Source of the DNA: JBMDXB01 sp048594975 | GTDB lineage: Bacteria; Acidobacteriota; Vicinamibacteria; Vicinamibacterales; 2-12-FULL-66-21 | Reading direction: 5' to 3' | Assembly: GCA_048594975.1 (NCBI GenBank) | Contig: JBMDXQ010000118.1 | Location: forward strand, 1-24,539 | DNA: 24,539 nucleotides | Program-made: the position numbers and the translations under genes | In this document: positions 14,000-23,073 of the stretch, in pieces | Layout: each line of letters opens with the position of its first letter | How positions within the stretch are numbered: the stretch's first letter is position 1 | Notes under the pieces: model-generated | What the model saw: only the letters and a program-made list of their open reading frames with translations | What the model was told of the DNA's origin: nothing | Database searches by the model: none

Positions 14000-16900
14000 A
14001 TGCCGCATCTGAGAGTGTCGTCACGCTGCGCCCTGATGCTCGGCGTCGCTCTCGTTCTGACGGGCACGACCGCATGGGCCCAGTCGGGCCGGGGGACTAT
14101 CACGGGCGTGGTCAAGGACCCGTCTGGAGCCGTCCTGCCCGGTGTCTCAGTCGAGGCCGTGCACGTCGCGACCAACGTCCCAACGGCAACCGTCACCAAC
14201 GACGTTGGGTTGTACTCGCTTAAGAACCTGCCTATCGGTACCTACACCGTCACGTTTACGCTACAGGGTTTCTCCCCCTTGCGTCGCCAGGGCATCACGG
14301 TGGGTCTCGCAGAGACCATCACCCTGGACTCCACGCTGGAGGTCGGCGGGCTTCAGGACACGGTCACGGTGACGTCGGATGCCTCGCTCCTGTCCGCCTC
14401 GACGGCCCAGGTCGGCACGACGATGAAGAGCAGCGTGGTGACCAGTCTGCCCCTCACGGTCAGCGGCGGGCGCAGCCTCGAGAACTTCGCCTACGCTCTG
14501 ACCCCCAGCGTCGAGGGCGACAACTGGACGTCGCGGATCGCGGGAGGCCTCCCGTTCAGCAAAGAAGTGGTGCTCGACGGTACCTCGGCCGTCATCCAGA
14601 TCGGCGGCCACATTGGCGAATCGAGCCCACCGATGGAGTCGGTCGAGGAGTTCAAGGTCCTGACCAGTGGCATCGCGGCCGAGTACGGCCGCACCGGCGG
14701 AGGCGTCTTCAACTTCTCCCTCAAGTCCGGCACCAACTCGCTCCGCGGGAGTACTTACGGCTACATCCGCAACGAGGGCCTCAACGCGAACACCTGGCAG
14801 AACAAGTACATGACGGAGGCATTCCCCAGCCGCGCGCGCGAGTTCGAGAAGCCGAACGACCGCCAGTACGTCAGTGGCGTGAGCGTGGGCGGGCCGATGT
14901 TCAGGGACAAGACGTTCTACTTCGGTTCGTACGAGGATTACCGCCAGTCGCGGTTCGTGCTGGGCCCCTACAACGCGACGGTCCCCACTGCAGCCTTCCT
15001 GGATGGGGATTTCAGCGCCCTCCTCGACACGAATACGCTCCTCGGCTACGACCAGGCGGGGAGCCCGATCTACAAGGGGGCGATCGTCGATCCCGTGACG
15101 AGGCTGGTCTTCCCCAACAACGTCATCCCGTCCGACCGCATAAGCTCCGTCTCGCGGCAGATCGTCGAGTTGTACAGGCAGGGCTACGCGCCCATGGTCG
15201 AGCGAATCAGCAACAACAGCGCGCTGCCCTATTACAACAACCCCGACTTCAAGCAGCACCAGTTCGCCGTCAAGCTGACTCACCAGCTGTCGGCCGGCAG
15301 CCAGCTCACCGGCTCGTACATCCTGACGCGGCGGCCCAGGACGCTCGTCGATCAGGGCGGCATCTGGGATCCGAACGACTCGGGCGAGATGGGCGGACCG
15401 CTTTCCAGGGCGCGCCTACAGGAAGTGGGGAGCGACCAGGTCCGCGCCAGCCACAGCCACTCGTTCTCCTCGAACGTGCTCAACGTCGCGAACGTCACGT
15501 TTTCTCGCTATAACAACCCGAGCGTCGCCGGCTCGGCGGACGGCGGCTGGCCTCAGAAGCTCGGCTTCGGCGACGTAGGGAAGGGCAATTTCCCGGAGAT
15601 CCAGTTCGGCAGCGCGGTGAACGGGATCGCGATCACGAGGATTGGCTACGGGGCCAACTCGGGCTACGAAGGGCGCGTTTTCATTCTCAGCGACAGCCTG
15701 AGCTGGGTGAAGAATCGCCACTCCTTCAAGTTCGGCGGGGAGTTCCGCCACTCGAGCCTCACCAGCCGAACCTCCACAGGCGTGCTGGCTTTCAACTTCG
15801 CCCCGGACCAGACGCGGTTCCTCGGACCGTCCTGGCAAGCGCAGACGGGTTTTGGCTTCGCCAGTTTCCTGCTGGGCGCCGTGAACGATGCCAACCAGAC
15901 CACGGCTGGCAATCTGAGCGGCCGCCGCGACTACGTCGCGCTGTTCGCTCAGGACGACGTCCGCGTGAGTGACAGGCTGACGCTGAACCTGGGGCTGCGG
16001 TGGGAGACGACGGGTCCCTGGACCGAGAAGGACGGCCACTGGGCCACCTTCGACCCCACGGCCCTCAGCCCGAAGTACGGAATCCCCGGAGCGCTCGTCT
16101 ACGCCAGCGACGGCGGTTCGAGCTTCGAGGGGAAGCGCGACTGGAAGGAGTTCGGTCCGCGCGCCGGCGCCACCTACCGGCTGTCGGATGCTGTCGTTCT
16201 CCGTGGGGCCTACGGCATCTACTATCAGCCGATCGGCGCGGACTATTGGGCCGGCGTTCCGTACTCGTTCGCGCCAGGTTTCCGTGCCGACAACCGCGTC
16301 AGCGCGGTTGGCAGCGGGCGGCCCGCCTTCAACTGGGACACCGGCTATCCCGGCCAGGAGGTAGCTGCTGCCAGCAAGGACCCGGACTTCACGCAGTGGG
16401 GCATGGTGGCCATGAGCCAGGAAGGACTGCAGGCCGGCAGGCTGCAGCAGTGGAACGCCGGCGTCGAGTTCGAGATCATCAAGGACTTCGTCGTCGGCGC
16501 GGAATACCTGGGCAACAAAGGCACCGGGCTCAACAGCGGCGATCTCGCGCGCAACCAGCCCGACATGCAGGCCCTCAGCACCCTGCTCAAGGCCGGGAAG
16601 GAGTGGAACTGGGTCTCGAACGAGGCCTCGGCCGCCACCGCCGGCGTACCGTATCCGTACCCGGGGTTCGCAAACTACGCGTTCATGGCGCTCGCACCCT
16701 TCCCCCGCGTTGCCGAGACATGGGGGCCGCTCTACCACGTCGGTTCGCCACTGGGCACGCAGACCTACCACGCCCTTCAGCTCACCGCCAACAAGCGGAT
16801 GTCGAAGGGGATCGCCGCAAGCGCCGCCTACACGTACTCCCGCAGCCGGAGCAACGTCGACACCGGGTTCCAGGAGAGCTGGGGGGTCGGGCTGCTTCAG

Positions 16901-17536
16901 GACGTGACGCAGCTCGATGCCGAGGCCGAAGTCATCGACGCGAACGACATGACTCACGTGGTCAAAGGCTTCGTCACCTGGGAGCTTCCGTTCGGGAATG
17001 GGCGCCGGTTCCTCAACCGTTCGGGAGCTGTCGATGCACTCCTCGGCGGCTGGCAGTTGAGTGTGATCTTCAAGCACTTTACCGGCACGCCGATGGCGAT
17101 TACCTCGAGCGCCTCGTACACCGGGTGGTTCTCGAATTATGGGTACCCGATTTACGTCAATGCCGATCCGAACGGGAACTTCGCCAACCAGTTCAATTCC
17201 GACACGTTCGACATCGCGAGGCCAGGCGATGCGGGCAATCGCTATTTCGACCCCAGGGCCTTCTCGAATCCGGCCTACGGCGAATTCGGCAAGGGGCCCC
17301 GTTTCTTCGAGCAGCTCCGCACCTTCAGCCGGTCCTACGAGGATCTGGGCCTCCTGAAGAACTTCCGTGTCGGGAGACGGTTCCGGGCGCAGGTCCGGTT
17401 TGAGCTGATCAACATCTTCAACAGAAAGTACTTCTCGAATCCCATAACCGCGATCGCCAACCCGAACTTCGGGAACGTGATCAGCCTGACGGGAGAGCCG
17501 AGGCAAGGCCAGATCGGACTGAGGTTCGAGTGGTAG
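14000..17536 (+). CDS. Oar-like TonB-dependent receptor with carboxypeptidase-regulatory domain
   Basis: A 1,178-residue outer-membrane receptor. The signal peptide is residues 1-27 (ALMLGVALVLTGTTAWA, cut before QSG). Residues 29-115 are a carboxypeptidase-regulatory-like sandwich (GTITGVVKDPSGAVLPGVSV, YSLKNLPIGTYTVTF). The plug follows at about 120-260 (VTVTSDASLLSAST, EYGRTGGGVFNFSLKSGTNS), then the long beta-barrel with repeated aromatic strands (DRLTLNLGLRWETTGPW, YQPIGADYWAGVP, FELINIFNRKYF) ending in the aromatic terminal strand GQIGLRFEW. In Acidobacteriota such Oar-type receptors play the SusC role of importing oligosaccharides by TonB energy. The ATG at 14000 follows AAAGAGAGGAAAAC. 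It is the first gene of a four-gene co-directional cluster with glycosidases. Its substrate is inferred only from those enzymes. Confidence 0.93.
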   Translation: MPHLRVSSRCALMLGVALVLTGTTAWAQSGRGTITGVVKDPSGAVLPGVSVEAVHVATNVPTATVTNDVGLYSLKNLPIGTYTVTFTLQGFSPLRRQGITVGLAETITLDSTLEVGGLQDTVTVTSDASLLSASTAQVGTTMKSSVVTSLPLTVSGGRSLENFAYALTPSVEGDNWTSRIAGGLPFSKEVVLDGTSAVIQIGGHIGESSPPMESVEEFKVLTSGIAAEYGRTGGGVFNFSLKSGTNSLRGSTYGYIRNEGLNANTWQNKYMTEAFPSRAREFEKPNDRQYVSGVSVGGPMFRDKTFYFGSYEDYRQSRFVLGPYNATVPTAAFLDGDFSALLDTNTLLGYDQAGSPIYKGAIVDPVTRLVFPNNVIPSDRISSVSRQIVELYRQGYAPMVERISNNSALPYYNNPDFKQHQFAVKLTHQLSAGSQLTGSYILTRRPRTLVDQGGIWDPNDSGEMGGPLSRARLQEVGSDQVRASHSHSFSSNVLNVANVTFSRYNNPSVAGSADGGWPQKLGFGDVGKGNFPEIQFGSAVNGIAITRIGYGANSGYEGRVFILSDSLSWVKNRHSFKFGGEFRHSSLTSRTSTGVLAFNFAPDQTRFLGPSWQAQTGFGFASFLLGAVNDANQTTAGNLSGRRDYVALFAQDDVRVSDRLTLNLGLRWETTGPWTEKDGHWATFDPTALSPKYGIPGALVYASDGGSSFEGKRDWKEFGPRAGATYRLSDAVVLRGAYGIYYQPIGADYWAGVPYSFAPGFRADNRVSAVGSGRPAFNWDTGYPGQEVAAASKDPDFTQWGMVAMSQEGLQAGRLQQWNAGVEFEIIKDFVVGAEYLGNKGTGLNSGDLARNQPDMQALSTLLKAGKEWNWVSNEASAATAGVPYPYPGFANYAFMALAPFPRVAETWGPLYHVGSPLGTQTYHALQLTANKRMSKGIAASAAYTYSRSRSNVDTGFQESWGVGLLQDVTQLDAEAEVIDANDMTHVVKGFVTWELPFGNGRRFLNRSGAVDALLGGWQLSVIFKHFTGTPMAITSSASYTGWFSNYGYPIYVNADPNGNFANQFNSDTFDIARPGDAGNRYFDPRAFSNPAYGEFGKGPRFFEQLRTFSRSYEDLGLLKNFRVGRRFRAQVRFELINIFNRKYFSNPITAIANPNFGNVISLTGEPRQGQIGLRFEW

Positions 17537-17574
17537 ACGGCCGAAGCAACGTTCAGGTCGTGACAGCGTGAAAC

Positions 17575-17618
17575 GACGGCCCGGGGGCCAGCACGTGCGC
17601 CGACCCCCGGCAACCGTC
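17575..17618 (+). promoter_or_regulatory. Strong GC hairpin between the receptor and the GH2 gene
   Basis: Nested arms GACGG (17575-17579)/CCGTC (17614-17618) and CCGGGGG (17581-17587)/CCCCCGG (17604-17610) enclose a 16-base loop. No T tract follows. It lies 39 bases after the receptor stop and 37 before the GH2 start. It is a plausible partial terminator or mRNA-end stabiliser setting a higher receptor level than enzyme level. Confidence 0.55.
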
Positions 17619-17655
17619 ATCCCCCGCGCGCACCCCGCCACGAGGCATTGAGAAG

Positions 17656-20600
17656 ATGAGGACGAAAACCGTTGCGTTGGGTCTCTCCCTCTTGTTGTTG
17701 TCCATTCAGCCGCGTGCCCAGCGCTCGCCGGGGGCTGAGGGGGCAGTGGCCCCGCGCCAGACGATCCTCTTCGACAGCGGCTGGAAGTTCCACCGCGGCG
17801 GCGCCCAGCGCGCCGAACAACCGGAATTCGACGATGCGGCGTGGAGGACGATCGACCTTCCCCACGATTGGAGCGTCGAAGACATGCCCGGTGCAGCCTC
17901 TCCGTTCCACCGCGACGCCATCGGCCAAGTCAGTGCCGGGTTCACCACCGGCGGCACCGGCTGGTATCGCAAGGCTTTCGTCGTCCCCGAGGTACAGAAG
18001 AACAGGCGCACCGTGGTTCAGTTCGACGGTGTTTACATGAACGCGGAAGTGTGGATCAACGGGCAGTCTCTCGGCAGCCATCCCTACGGGTACACCTCCT
18101 TCTGGCTCGACATCACGGACAAGTTGAAGTTCGGCAGCCGGAACGTCCTCGCCGTGAAGGTCCGTAACGAGGGGGAGAACAGTCGCTGGTATTCCGGGTC
18201 CGGGATCTACCGGCACGTGTGGTTGCGGGTCTTCGCGCCGGTGCACGTTGCGCAGTGGGGCACCAGCATCAGCACCGCGGACGTGAGTGCCGCGTCGGCG
18301 AAGGTCCGCGTGCAGACCCAGGTGGGCAATCGCACGGCCAGCGCGGCCACCGTCGCTCTGACGACGCGGATCCTGGCCCCCGGCGGTACGGAGGTGGGCC
18401 GGACCTCGTCGGAGCAGCCGATCGCCGCGAACGGCACCTCGAGCTTCGTGCAGGAGGTGCTCGTGCGAACCCCCGGGCTCTGGTCTACGGAGGCGCCGGC
18501 GCTGTACAGGGCGATCTCGGAGGTCCGTTTGTCGGGCCAGCTGCTCGACGAAGTCGAGACGACGTTCGGCATTCGCTCCATCGGTTTCGACGCGGTGAAG
18601 GGGTTCGAACTAAACGGGAAGCCGATGAAGCTGAAAGGCGGGTGCTTCCACCACGATCACGGACCGCTCGGCGCCAGGTCGTACGACAGGGCCGAGGAGC
18701 GCCGGGTCGAGTTGCTGAAGGCCAGCGGGTTCAACGCGATCCGTTGTTCGCACAACCCGCCGGCGCCAGCGTTCCTGGACGCGGCCGATCGCCTCGGCAT
18801 GCTGGTCATCGACGAGGCGTTCGACATGTGGCGCGATCCGAAGAACCCCAGCGACTACAGCGTGTTCTTCGACGAGTGGTGGCAGAAGGACATCGAGAGC
18901 ATGATCGCCCGCGACCGCAACCATCCCTCGGTGATCGCCTGGAGCATCGGCAACGAGATTCCCGGGATGGACACGCCGCGCGTCGTCGAGACCGCGAAGG
19001 CCCTGGCCGCCTTCGTCAGGAAGACCGATCCGACCCGCCCGGTCCTCGCCGCGGTGAACAATCTCAATCCGAAGAAGGACCCCTTCTTCGCCGCTCTCGA
19101 CGTCGCCGGCTATAACTACGGCTCCGGAGGGGACCACCGGAACGAGACGATCTTCAAGAGCGATCACGACCGCGTGCCCTCCAGGATCATGATCCAGACC
19201 GAGTCGTATCCCCTCGAGGCGTTCCAGAGCTGGATGGACGTCCTGGATCATCCGTGGCTTCTCGGCGATTTCGTGTGGACGGCCTTCGACTACATCGGCG
19301 AGGCGAGCATCGGCTGGCGCGGGTACTGGCAGGAGCAGGGCTTCTTCCCGTGGAATCTGGCGTTCTGCGGCGACATCGACGTCTGCGGATGGAAGCGCCC
19401 CCAGTCGTACTACAGGGATGCGCTGTGGAAGGAGAACCAGCTCTCGATCTTCGTCACGCCTCCGAAGCCGTCGTTCGAAGAGAATCCGAGCCGGCAGTCG
19501 TGGAGCAAGTGGCACTGGTTCGACGTGGTGGCCGACTGGAACTGGACAGGCCAAGAGAACCGGCCGCTGCGCGTGAGCGTGTACTCCTCGTGCGAGGAGG
19601 CCGAGTTGCTCCTGAACGGCAAGCCGCTCGGAAGGAAGAGAACCGATCGTGGCTCCAGGTTCACCGCGACGTGGGACGTTCCTTACCAGCCCGGCGAACT
19701 GAAGGCCATCGGGTACCGCAGCGGGAAGCAAGTGGGTTCAGCGGTTCTCAAGACCGCACAGGACGTGTCGCAGATTGCCGTCGTGGCCGACAGGGATCGG
19801 ATACGGGCCGACGGGCAGGATCTGAGCTACGTCACGGTGGAATTGCGGGATGCGAGCGGCACGAGGCACCCCAAGGCAGAACATCTGCTCGCCTTCCAGG
19901 TGGACGGCCCCGGCACGATCGTCGGCGTGGGAAACGCGAATCCTGTCAGCCTCGAGAGCTACCAGCGTCCGGAGAGAAAGGCCTGGCAGGGCCGGGGCCT
20001 GGTCGTCGTCAAGTCCGGGAACCAGCCCGGTGACATCCGCCTCAAGGTGTCGTCAGCGGGGCTGCCCGGCAGTGAGATCACGATTCGATCCATTCCCCCG
20101 AGTCCGGCGACGCAGGCGCAGCCCGCCAGGCTGCCGGAGATGTACAGGTCGGTTCATGCCCTGACATGGGTGGTTCGCGACGTGGACAAAGCGGTTGCAG
20201 GTTGGACGAAGCTCGGGTTCAAGGGCATCCGGGTTCTGGGGAACATGACGCTCGCGGACGTGCGGTACCGCGGGAAGCCGGCCACGTGCAGGGCGAAAGT
20301 GGCGGAAGGTAATCTGGGCGACGTGGCCGTGCAGTGGATTCAGCCGCTCGAGGGCGGCGGCGCCTACGCCGACTTCCTCGCCAGGCACGGCGATGGCGTG
20401 TTCAGCCTCGTACACCGGGCGCCAACCCGCGAAGCGCTTCACGCCGAGATCGAACGGATGAACGGTCTGGGCGTCGGGGTCCTTCAATCGGAAACCGTCC
20501 CGGCGGCGCGAGGGACGGTGCACCGCACGTATCTGGATACCGAGCCGGACGGAAAGTACGCCCTGGGGCTCGTCTACTATGCGGACGGTGCTGCGCCTAC

Positions 20601-21063
20601 GCCCGCGCCCGATGGGCGGAAAGTCGTCCAGTACGCCTTCACGGTTCGCCGGCTCGACCCGGTACTGGATTTCTGGAGCCGACTCGGCTTCGTCGAGAAA
20701 TCGGTGACGCACCCGCCGCTCTGGGACCTCCGTTATCACGACCAGCCCGGCCAGTTCGACGCCGAACTCGGTTGGCAGCGCCACGGCCGCGTCGTGTACG
20801 AATGGATCCTTCCCCTGAAGGGTCCCACCGTGTATTCCGACCACATGGACAAGCACGGCGAGGGGTTCCACCACATCGCGTTCGAGGTCTCCGACCTCGA
20901 CGCTGAAGTGGCACGCTGGAACGCCCTCGGCTTCCCATTCGTCCAGGGCGGCGCGTGGGGTGAGAAAGGAAAGCCAGGCTGGGGACGATTTGCGTATCAA
21001 GACACCCACCCAATCGGCGGGGCGGACGTCGAGCTCCTCTGGAACTACCGCGAGAGGAAGTGA
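17656..21063 (+). CDS. GH2 beta-galactosidase-like enzyme fused to two C-terminal VOC domains
   Basis: A 1,135-residue protein with a signal peptide (residues 1-21, SLLLLSIQPRAQ). Residues 35-200 are the GH2 jelly-roll (FDSGWKFHRGG, TGWYRKAF, EVWINGQSLGSHPYGYTSFW), 205-305 the immunoglobulin-like domain, and 315-600 the TIM barrel. Likely acid/base is Glu434 (AWSIGNEIPGMD) and nucleophile Glu516 (IMIQTESYP). Residues 615-810 are further beta domains (DUF4982-like and invasin-like). Residues 832-975 and 988-1130 are two VOC (glyoxalase-fold) domains after a Pro/Ala/Gln linker. The second keeps a possible metal set (Gln992, Glu1049, His1073 in GEGFHHIAFEV, Glu1126); the first has only His834 and perhaps Gln893. 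Normal GH2 enzymes of this type end near residue 810, so the VOC pair is an unusual addition. The reading frame is continuous. The start at 17656 gives the signal peptide; TTGAGAAG is a weak ribosome-binding site. Confidence 0.9.
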   Translation: MRTKTVALGLSLLLLSIQPRAQRSPGAEGAVAPRQTILFDSGWKFHRGGAQRAEQPEFDDAAWRTIDLPHDWSVEDMPGAASPFHRDAIGQVSAGFTTGGTGWYRKAFVVPEVQKNRRTVVQFDGVYMNAEVWINGQSLGSHPYGYTSFWLDITDKLKFGSRNVLAVKVRNEGENSRWYSGSGIYRHVWLRVFAPVHVAQWGTSISTADVSAASAKVRVQTQVGNRTASAATVALTTRILAPGGTEVGRTSSEQPIAANGTSSFVQEVLVRTPGLWSTEAPALYRAISEVRLSGQLLDEVETTFGIRSIGFDAVKGFELNGKPMKLKGGCFHHDHGPLGARSYDRAEERRVELLKASGFNAIRCSHNPPAPAFLDAADRLGMLVIDEAFDMWRDPKNPSDYSVFFDEWWQKDIESMIARDRNHPSVIAWSIGNEIPGMDTPRVVETAKALAAFVRKTDPTRPVLAAVNNLNPKKDPFFAALDVAGYNYGSGGDHRNETIFKSDHDRVPSRIMIQTESYPLEAFQSWMDVLDHPWLLGDFVWTAFDYIGEASIGWRGYWQEQGFFPWNLAFCGDIDVCGWKRPQSYYRDALWKENQLSIFVTPPKPSFEENPSRQSWSKWHWFDVVADWNWTGQENRPLRVSVYSSCEEAELLLNGKPLGRKRTDRGSRFTATWDVPYQPGELKAIGYRSGKQVGSAVLKTAQDVSQIAVVADRDRIRADGQDLSYVTVELRDASGTRHPKAEHLLAFQVDGPGTIVGVGNANPVSLESYQRPERKAWQGRGLVVVKSGNQPGDIRLKVSSAGLPGSEITIRSIPPSPATQAQPARLPEMYRSVHALTWVVRDVDKAVAGWTKLGFKGIRVLGNMTLADVRYRGKPATCRAKVAEGNLGDVAVQWIQPLEGGGAYADFLARHGDGVFSLVHRAPTREALHAEIERMNGLGVGVLQSETVPAARGTVHRTYLDTEPDGKYALGLVYYADGAAPTPAPDGRKVVQYAFTVRRLDPVLDFWSRLGFVEKSVTHPPLWDLRYHDQPGQFDAELGWQRHGRVVYEWILPLKGPTVYSDHMDKHGEGFHHIAFEVSDLDAEVARWNALGFPFVQGGAWGEKGKPGWGRFAYQDTHPIGGADVELLWNYRERK

Positions 21064-21068
21064 GCAAC

Positions 21069-23060
21069 ATGAAGCGAGCCACGATCGCGTTCGTGGCCGT
21101 TCTGGTTTCCGGCGCGCTTGGAGGAGTGATCGCTCCGACAGCCTCCGCCGACGCGCCGCTCGATCTCATCGCCCGACTTACGCCGGCCGACATCGCGAAG
21201 CTCGCCGTCAGGGCCGCGTCGGTCCATCGAGATCCATCGAGCAAGGCGTTGACCTTCACGTTCGAGTACTTCCAGGGCGAGCCGGAAGTGCGCATACCGG
21301 TGCGGCAGCTCGAATGGCCGACCGACTGGCGCGCCTGGCGCTCCATTCAGTACACGTTCGTCGCCACCAGCGTCGAAACGGTGTCGATTGGCTTTTCCGA
21401 TGGAAAAGTCACCAAGGCCTTCATCACCGAACCGCTGTCCGGCATCCGCATCGCGGGCGTGATTCCGTTCGAGTCATTCGTCCAGACCCGCACCATGAAC
21501 CCGCTCCTGCCGCTTGGCTACAAGGTGTGGCTCAACCGGCTCTTCACGTTCGAGCGTGTCGAGGAGATCCTCTTCACGATGCGCTACCCGAGCCAACCGT
21601 CCCAGCTGACCCTCTACAATTTCACGCTGCGCGACGACGTGCCGGCAGACGAGATCATCGACCGCAAGCCGCTGATCGACCGATACGGGCAGTGGATTCC
21701 CGAGAACTGGCCGGGGAAGGCTCACGACGACGACGGGCTGCGCGAGCTCTGGGCGGCCGACACGCTGAAACCGGTCGAGTACGGGTTCTGCCCGTTGGGA
21801 GGCGACAGATCACGAACCGTCCGCAAAACCGGCTTCTTCCGTGTCGAGAAGCTCGACGGCCGCTGGATGATGGTCGATCCTCACGGACATCCGTTCTTCT
21901 CAACAGGAATGGACCTCGTCGGCTACAAACAGGGGAGTTTCGGGACCGACGTCACGCGCCGCGAGTACCTGTTCCAGCGCCTCCCGGAACCGGGCCCCGC
22001 GTGGTTGACGCCCGGAAGATCCGTCTCGTTCTACACCGCGAACATCATGCGGCGGTTCGGAGACGGGTGGGAGAAGAAGTGGCAGGACCACATCGTGGCG
22101 CGGCTGAAGAACTGGGGGTTCAACACCGTCGCGAACTGGTCCGACTATGACGTGGCGACGACGTCCGGCATGCCGTACGTCATTCCGCTCCAGGGGTGGA
22201 CGACGCGCAAGGTCTTTCCCTTCCCATGGAATTTCCCGGACGTCTTCTCGAAGGAGTTCCGCGAAAACGTCGACCAGGCGGCGCGCCGCCAGCTGACGCC
22301 TCTCAAGGACGACCCGAATCTGATCGGTTGGTTCATCGGCAACGAACCGCAGTGGGCACGCAGTTTCGGCTCGCTCACGCCCTGGCCCGACATGCTCCTT
22401 GCCGATCCCGAGCCCTCCGCGACGAAGACGAGGCTCGAGGAGCTGCTCAAGGCCAATCCCGGTCGCGAGCAGCAGGTGAAGGACGACTTCCTCTACACGT
22501 GTGCCGAGGAATACTTCAAGGTGATCGTCGAGGCGGTCCGTCGTCACGATCCGAATCACCTGGTCCTGGGCATCCGTTTCGCCGAGAACCCGAACAACCG
22601 CTGGGTCGAGATGAGCCGCCTCTTCGACGTGTTCAGCGTCAACATCTACTCCCGAGAGTTCATGCCCGACCCGAAGAGCATCCGGCGCTTCTCGGAAGTC
22701 TCAGGCAAGCCGGTGCTCATCGGGGAATTTACCGCGTGCGCGGCTGGCAGAGGGCTGCAGGGGCTGTTCTACGGGGCGCACAAGGTGCGCGACCAGGCCG
22801 AACGCGGCAACGCGTACCGCTACTACGTCGAGAACTCGGCAGCCAGTCCCTACATCATCGGCACTCACTGGTTTCAGATGGTGGACAACCTGCCGACCGG
22901 CCGGCCCTCAGACGAGGAACGCCTGAACTACGGCTTCATCAACGTGCTCGATCTGCCCTACGGCGATCTGGTGGAAGCCGCACGCCGGACACACCTGCGA
23001 ATCTACCGGCTGAAGAACCTCGTCGTGAAGCCGTCTGCCGAGAAGCCCCGCTACAACTGA
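21069..23060 (+). CDS. Clan GH-A glycoside hydrolase, GH50 beta-agarase-like
   Basis: 663 residues. A signal peptide (about 1-28, TIAFVAVLVSGALGG, then ASADA) is followed by a carbohydrate-binding-like beta domain (about 45-190). The catalytic (beta/alpha)8 barrel starts at GFFRVEKLDGRWMMVDPHGH then PFFSTGMDLVGY. The probable acid/base is Glu426 (GWFIGNEPQW) and the nucleophile Glu553 (KPVLIGEFTACAAGRGL). A late HWFQMVDNLPTGR and the closing YGFINVLDLPYGDLVEAAR agree with the GH50 agarase pattern. Family assignment by motif only; other GH-A families are possible. Agarases cut beta-1,4-galactosidic bonds, which would fit a GH2 partner. The ATG at 21069 follows AGAGGAAG, five bases after the GH2 stop; a GTG at 21060 would overlap that stop and is less likely. 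Probably translationally coupled. Confidence 0.82.
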   Translation: MKRATIAFVAVLVSGALGGVIAPTASADAPLDLIARLTPADIAKLAVRAASVHRDPSSKALTFTFEYFQGEPEVRIPVRQLEWPTDWRAWRSIQYTFVATSVETVSIGFSDGKVTKAFITEPLSGIRIAGVIPFESFVQTRTMNPLLPLGYKVWLNRLFTFERVEEILFTMRYPSQPSQLTLYNFTLRDDVPADEIIDRKPLIDRYGQWIPENWPGKAHDDDGLRELWAADTLKPVEYGFCPLGGDRSRTVRKTGFFRVEKLDGRWMMVDPHGHPFFSTGMDLVGYKQGSFGTDVTRREYLFQRLPEPGPAWLTPGRSVSFYTANIMRRFGDGWEKKWQDHIVARLKNWGFNTVANWSDYDVATTSGMPYVIPLQGWTTRKVFPFPWNFPDVFSKEFRENVDQAARRQLTPLKDDPNLIGWFIGNEPQWARSFGSLTPWPDMLLADPEPSATKTRLEELLKANPGREQQVKDDFLYTCAEEYFKVIVEAVRRHDPNHLVLGIRFAENPNNRWVEMSRLFDVFSVNIYSREFMPDPKSIRRFSEVSGKPVLIGEFTACAAGRGLQGLFYGAHKVRDQAERGNAYRYYVENSAASPYIIGTHWFQMVDNLPTGRPSDEERLNYGFINVLDLPYGDLVEAARRTHLRIYRLKNLVVKPSAEKPRYN

Positions 23061-23073
23061 CGGAGACCGACCA

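Noticed and set aside
15416..17641. 741-codon open frame antisense to the TonB-dependent receptor
   Set aside because: No family pattern, and it mirrors the codon bias of a clear receptor gene; such antisense frames are common in high-GC DNA.
18610..19731. 373-codon open frame antisense to the GH2 gene
   Set aside because: Arg/Val/Glu-rich shadow without motifs, lying opposite conserved catalytic GH2 sequence.
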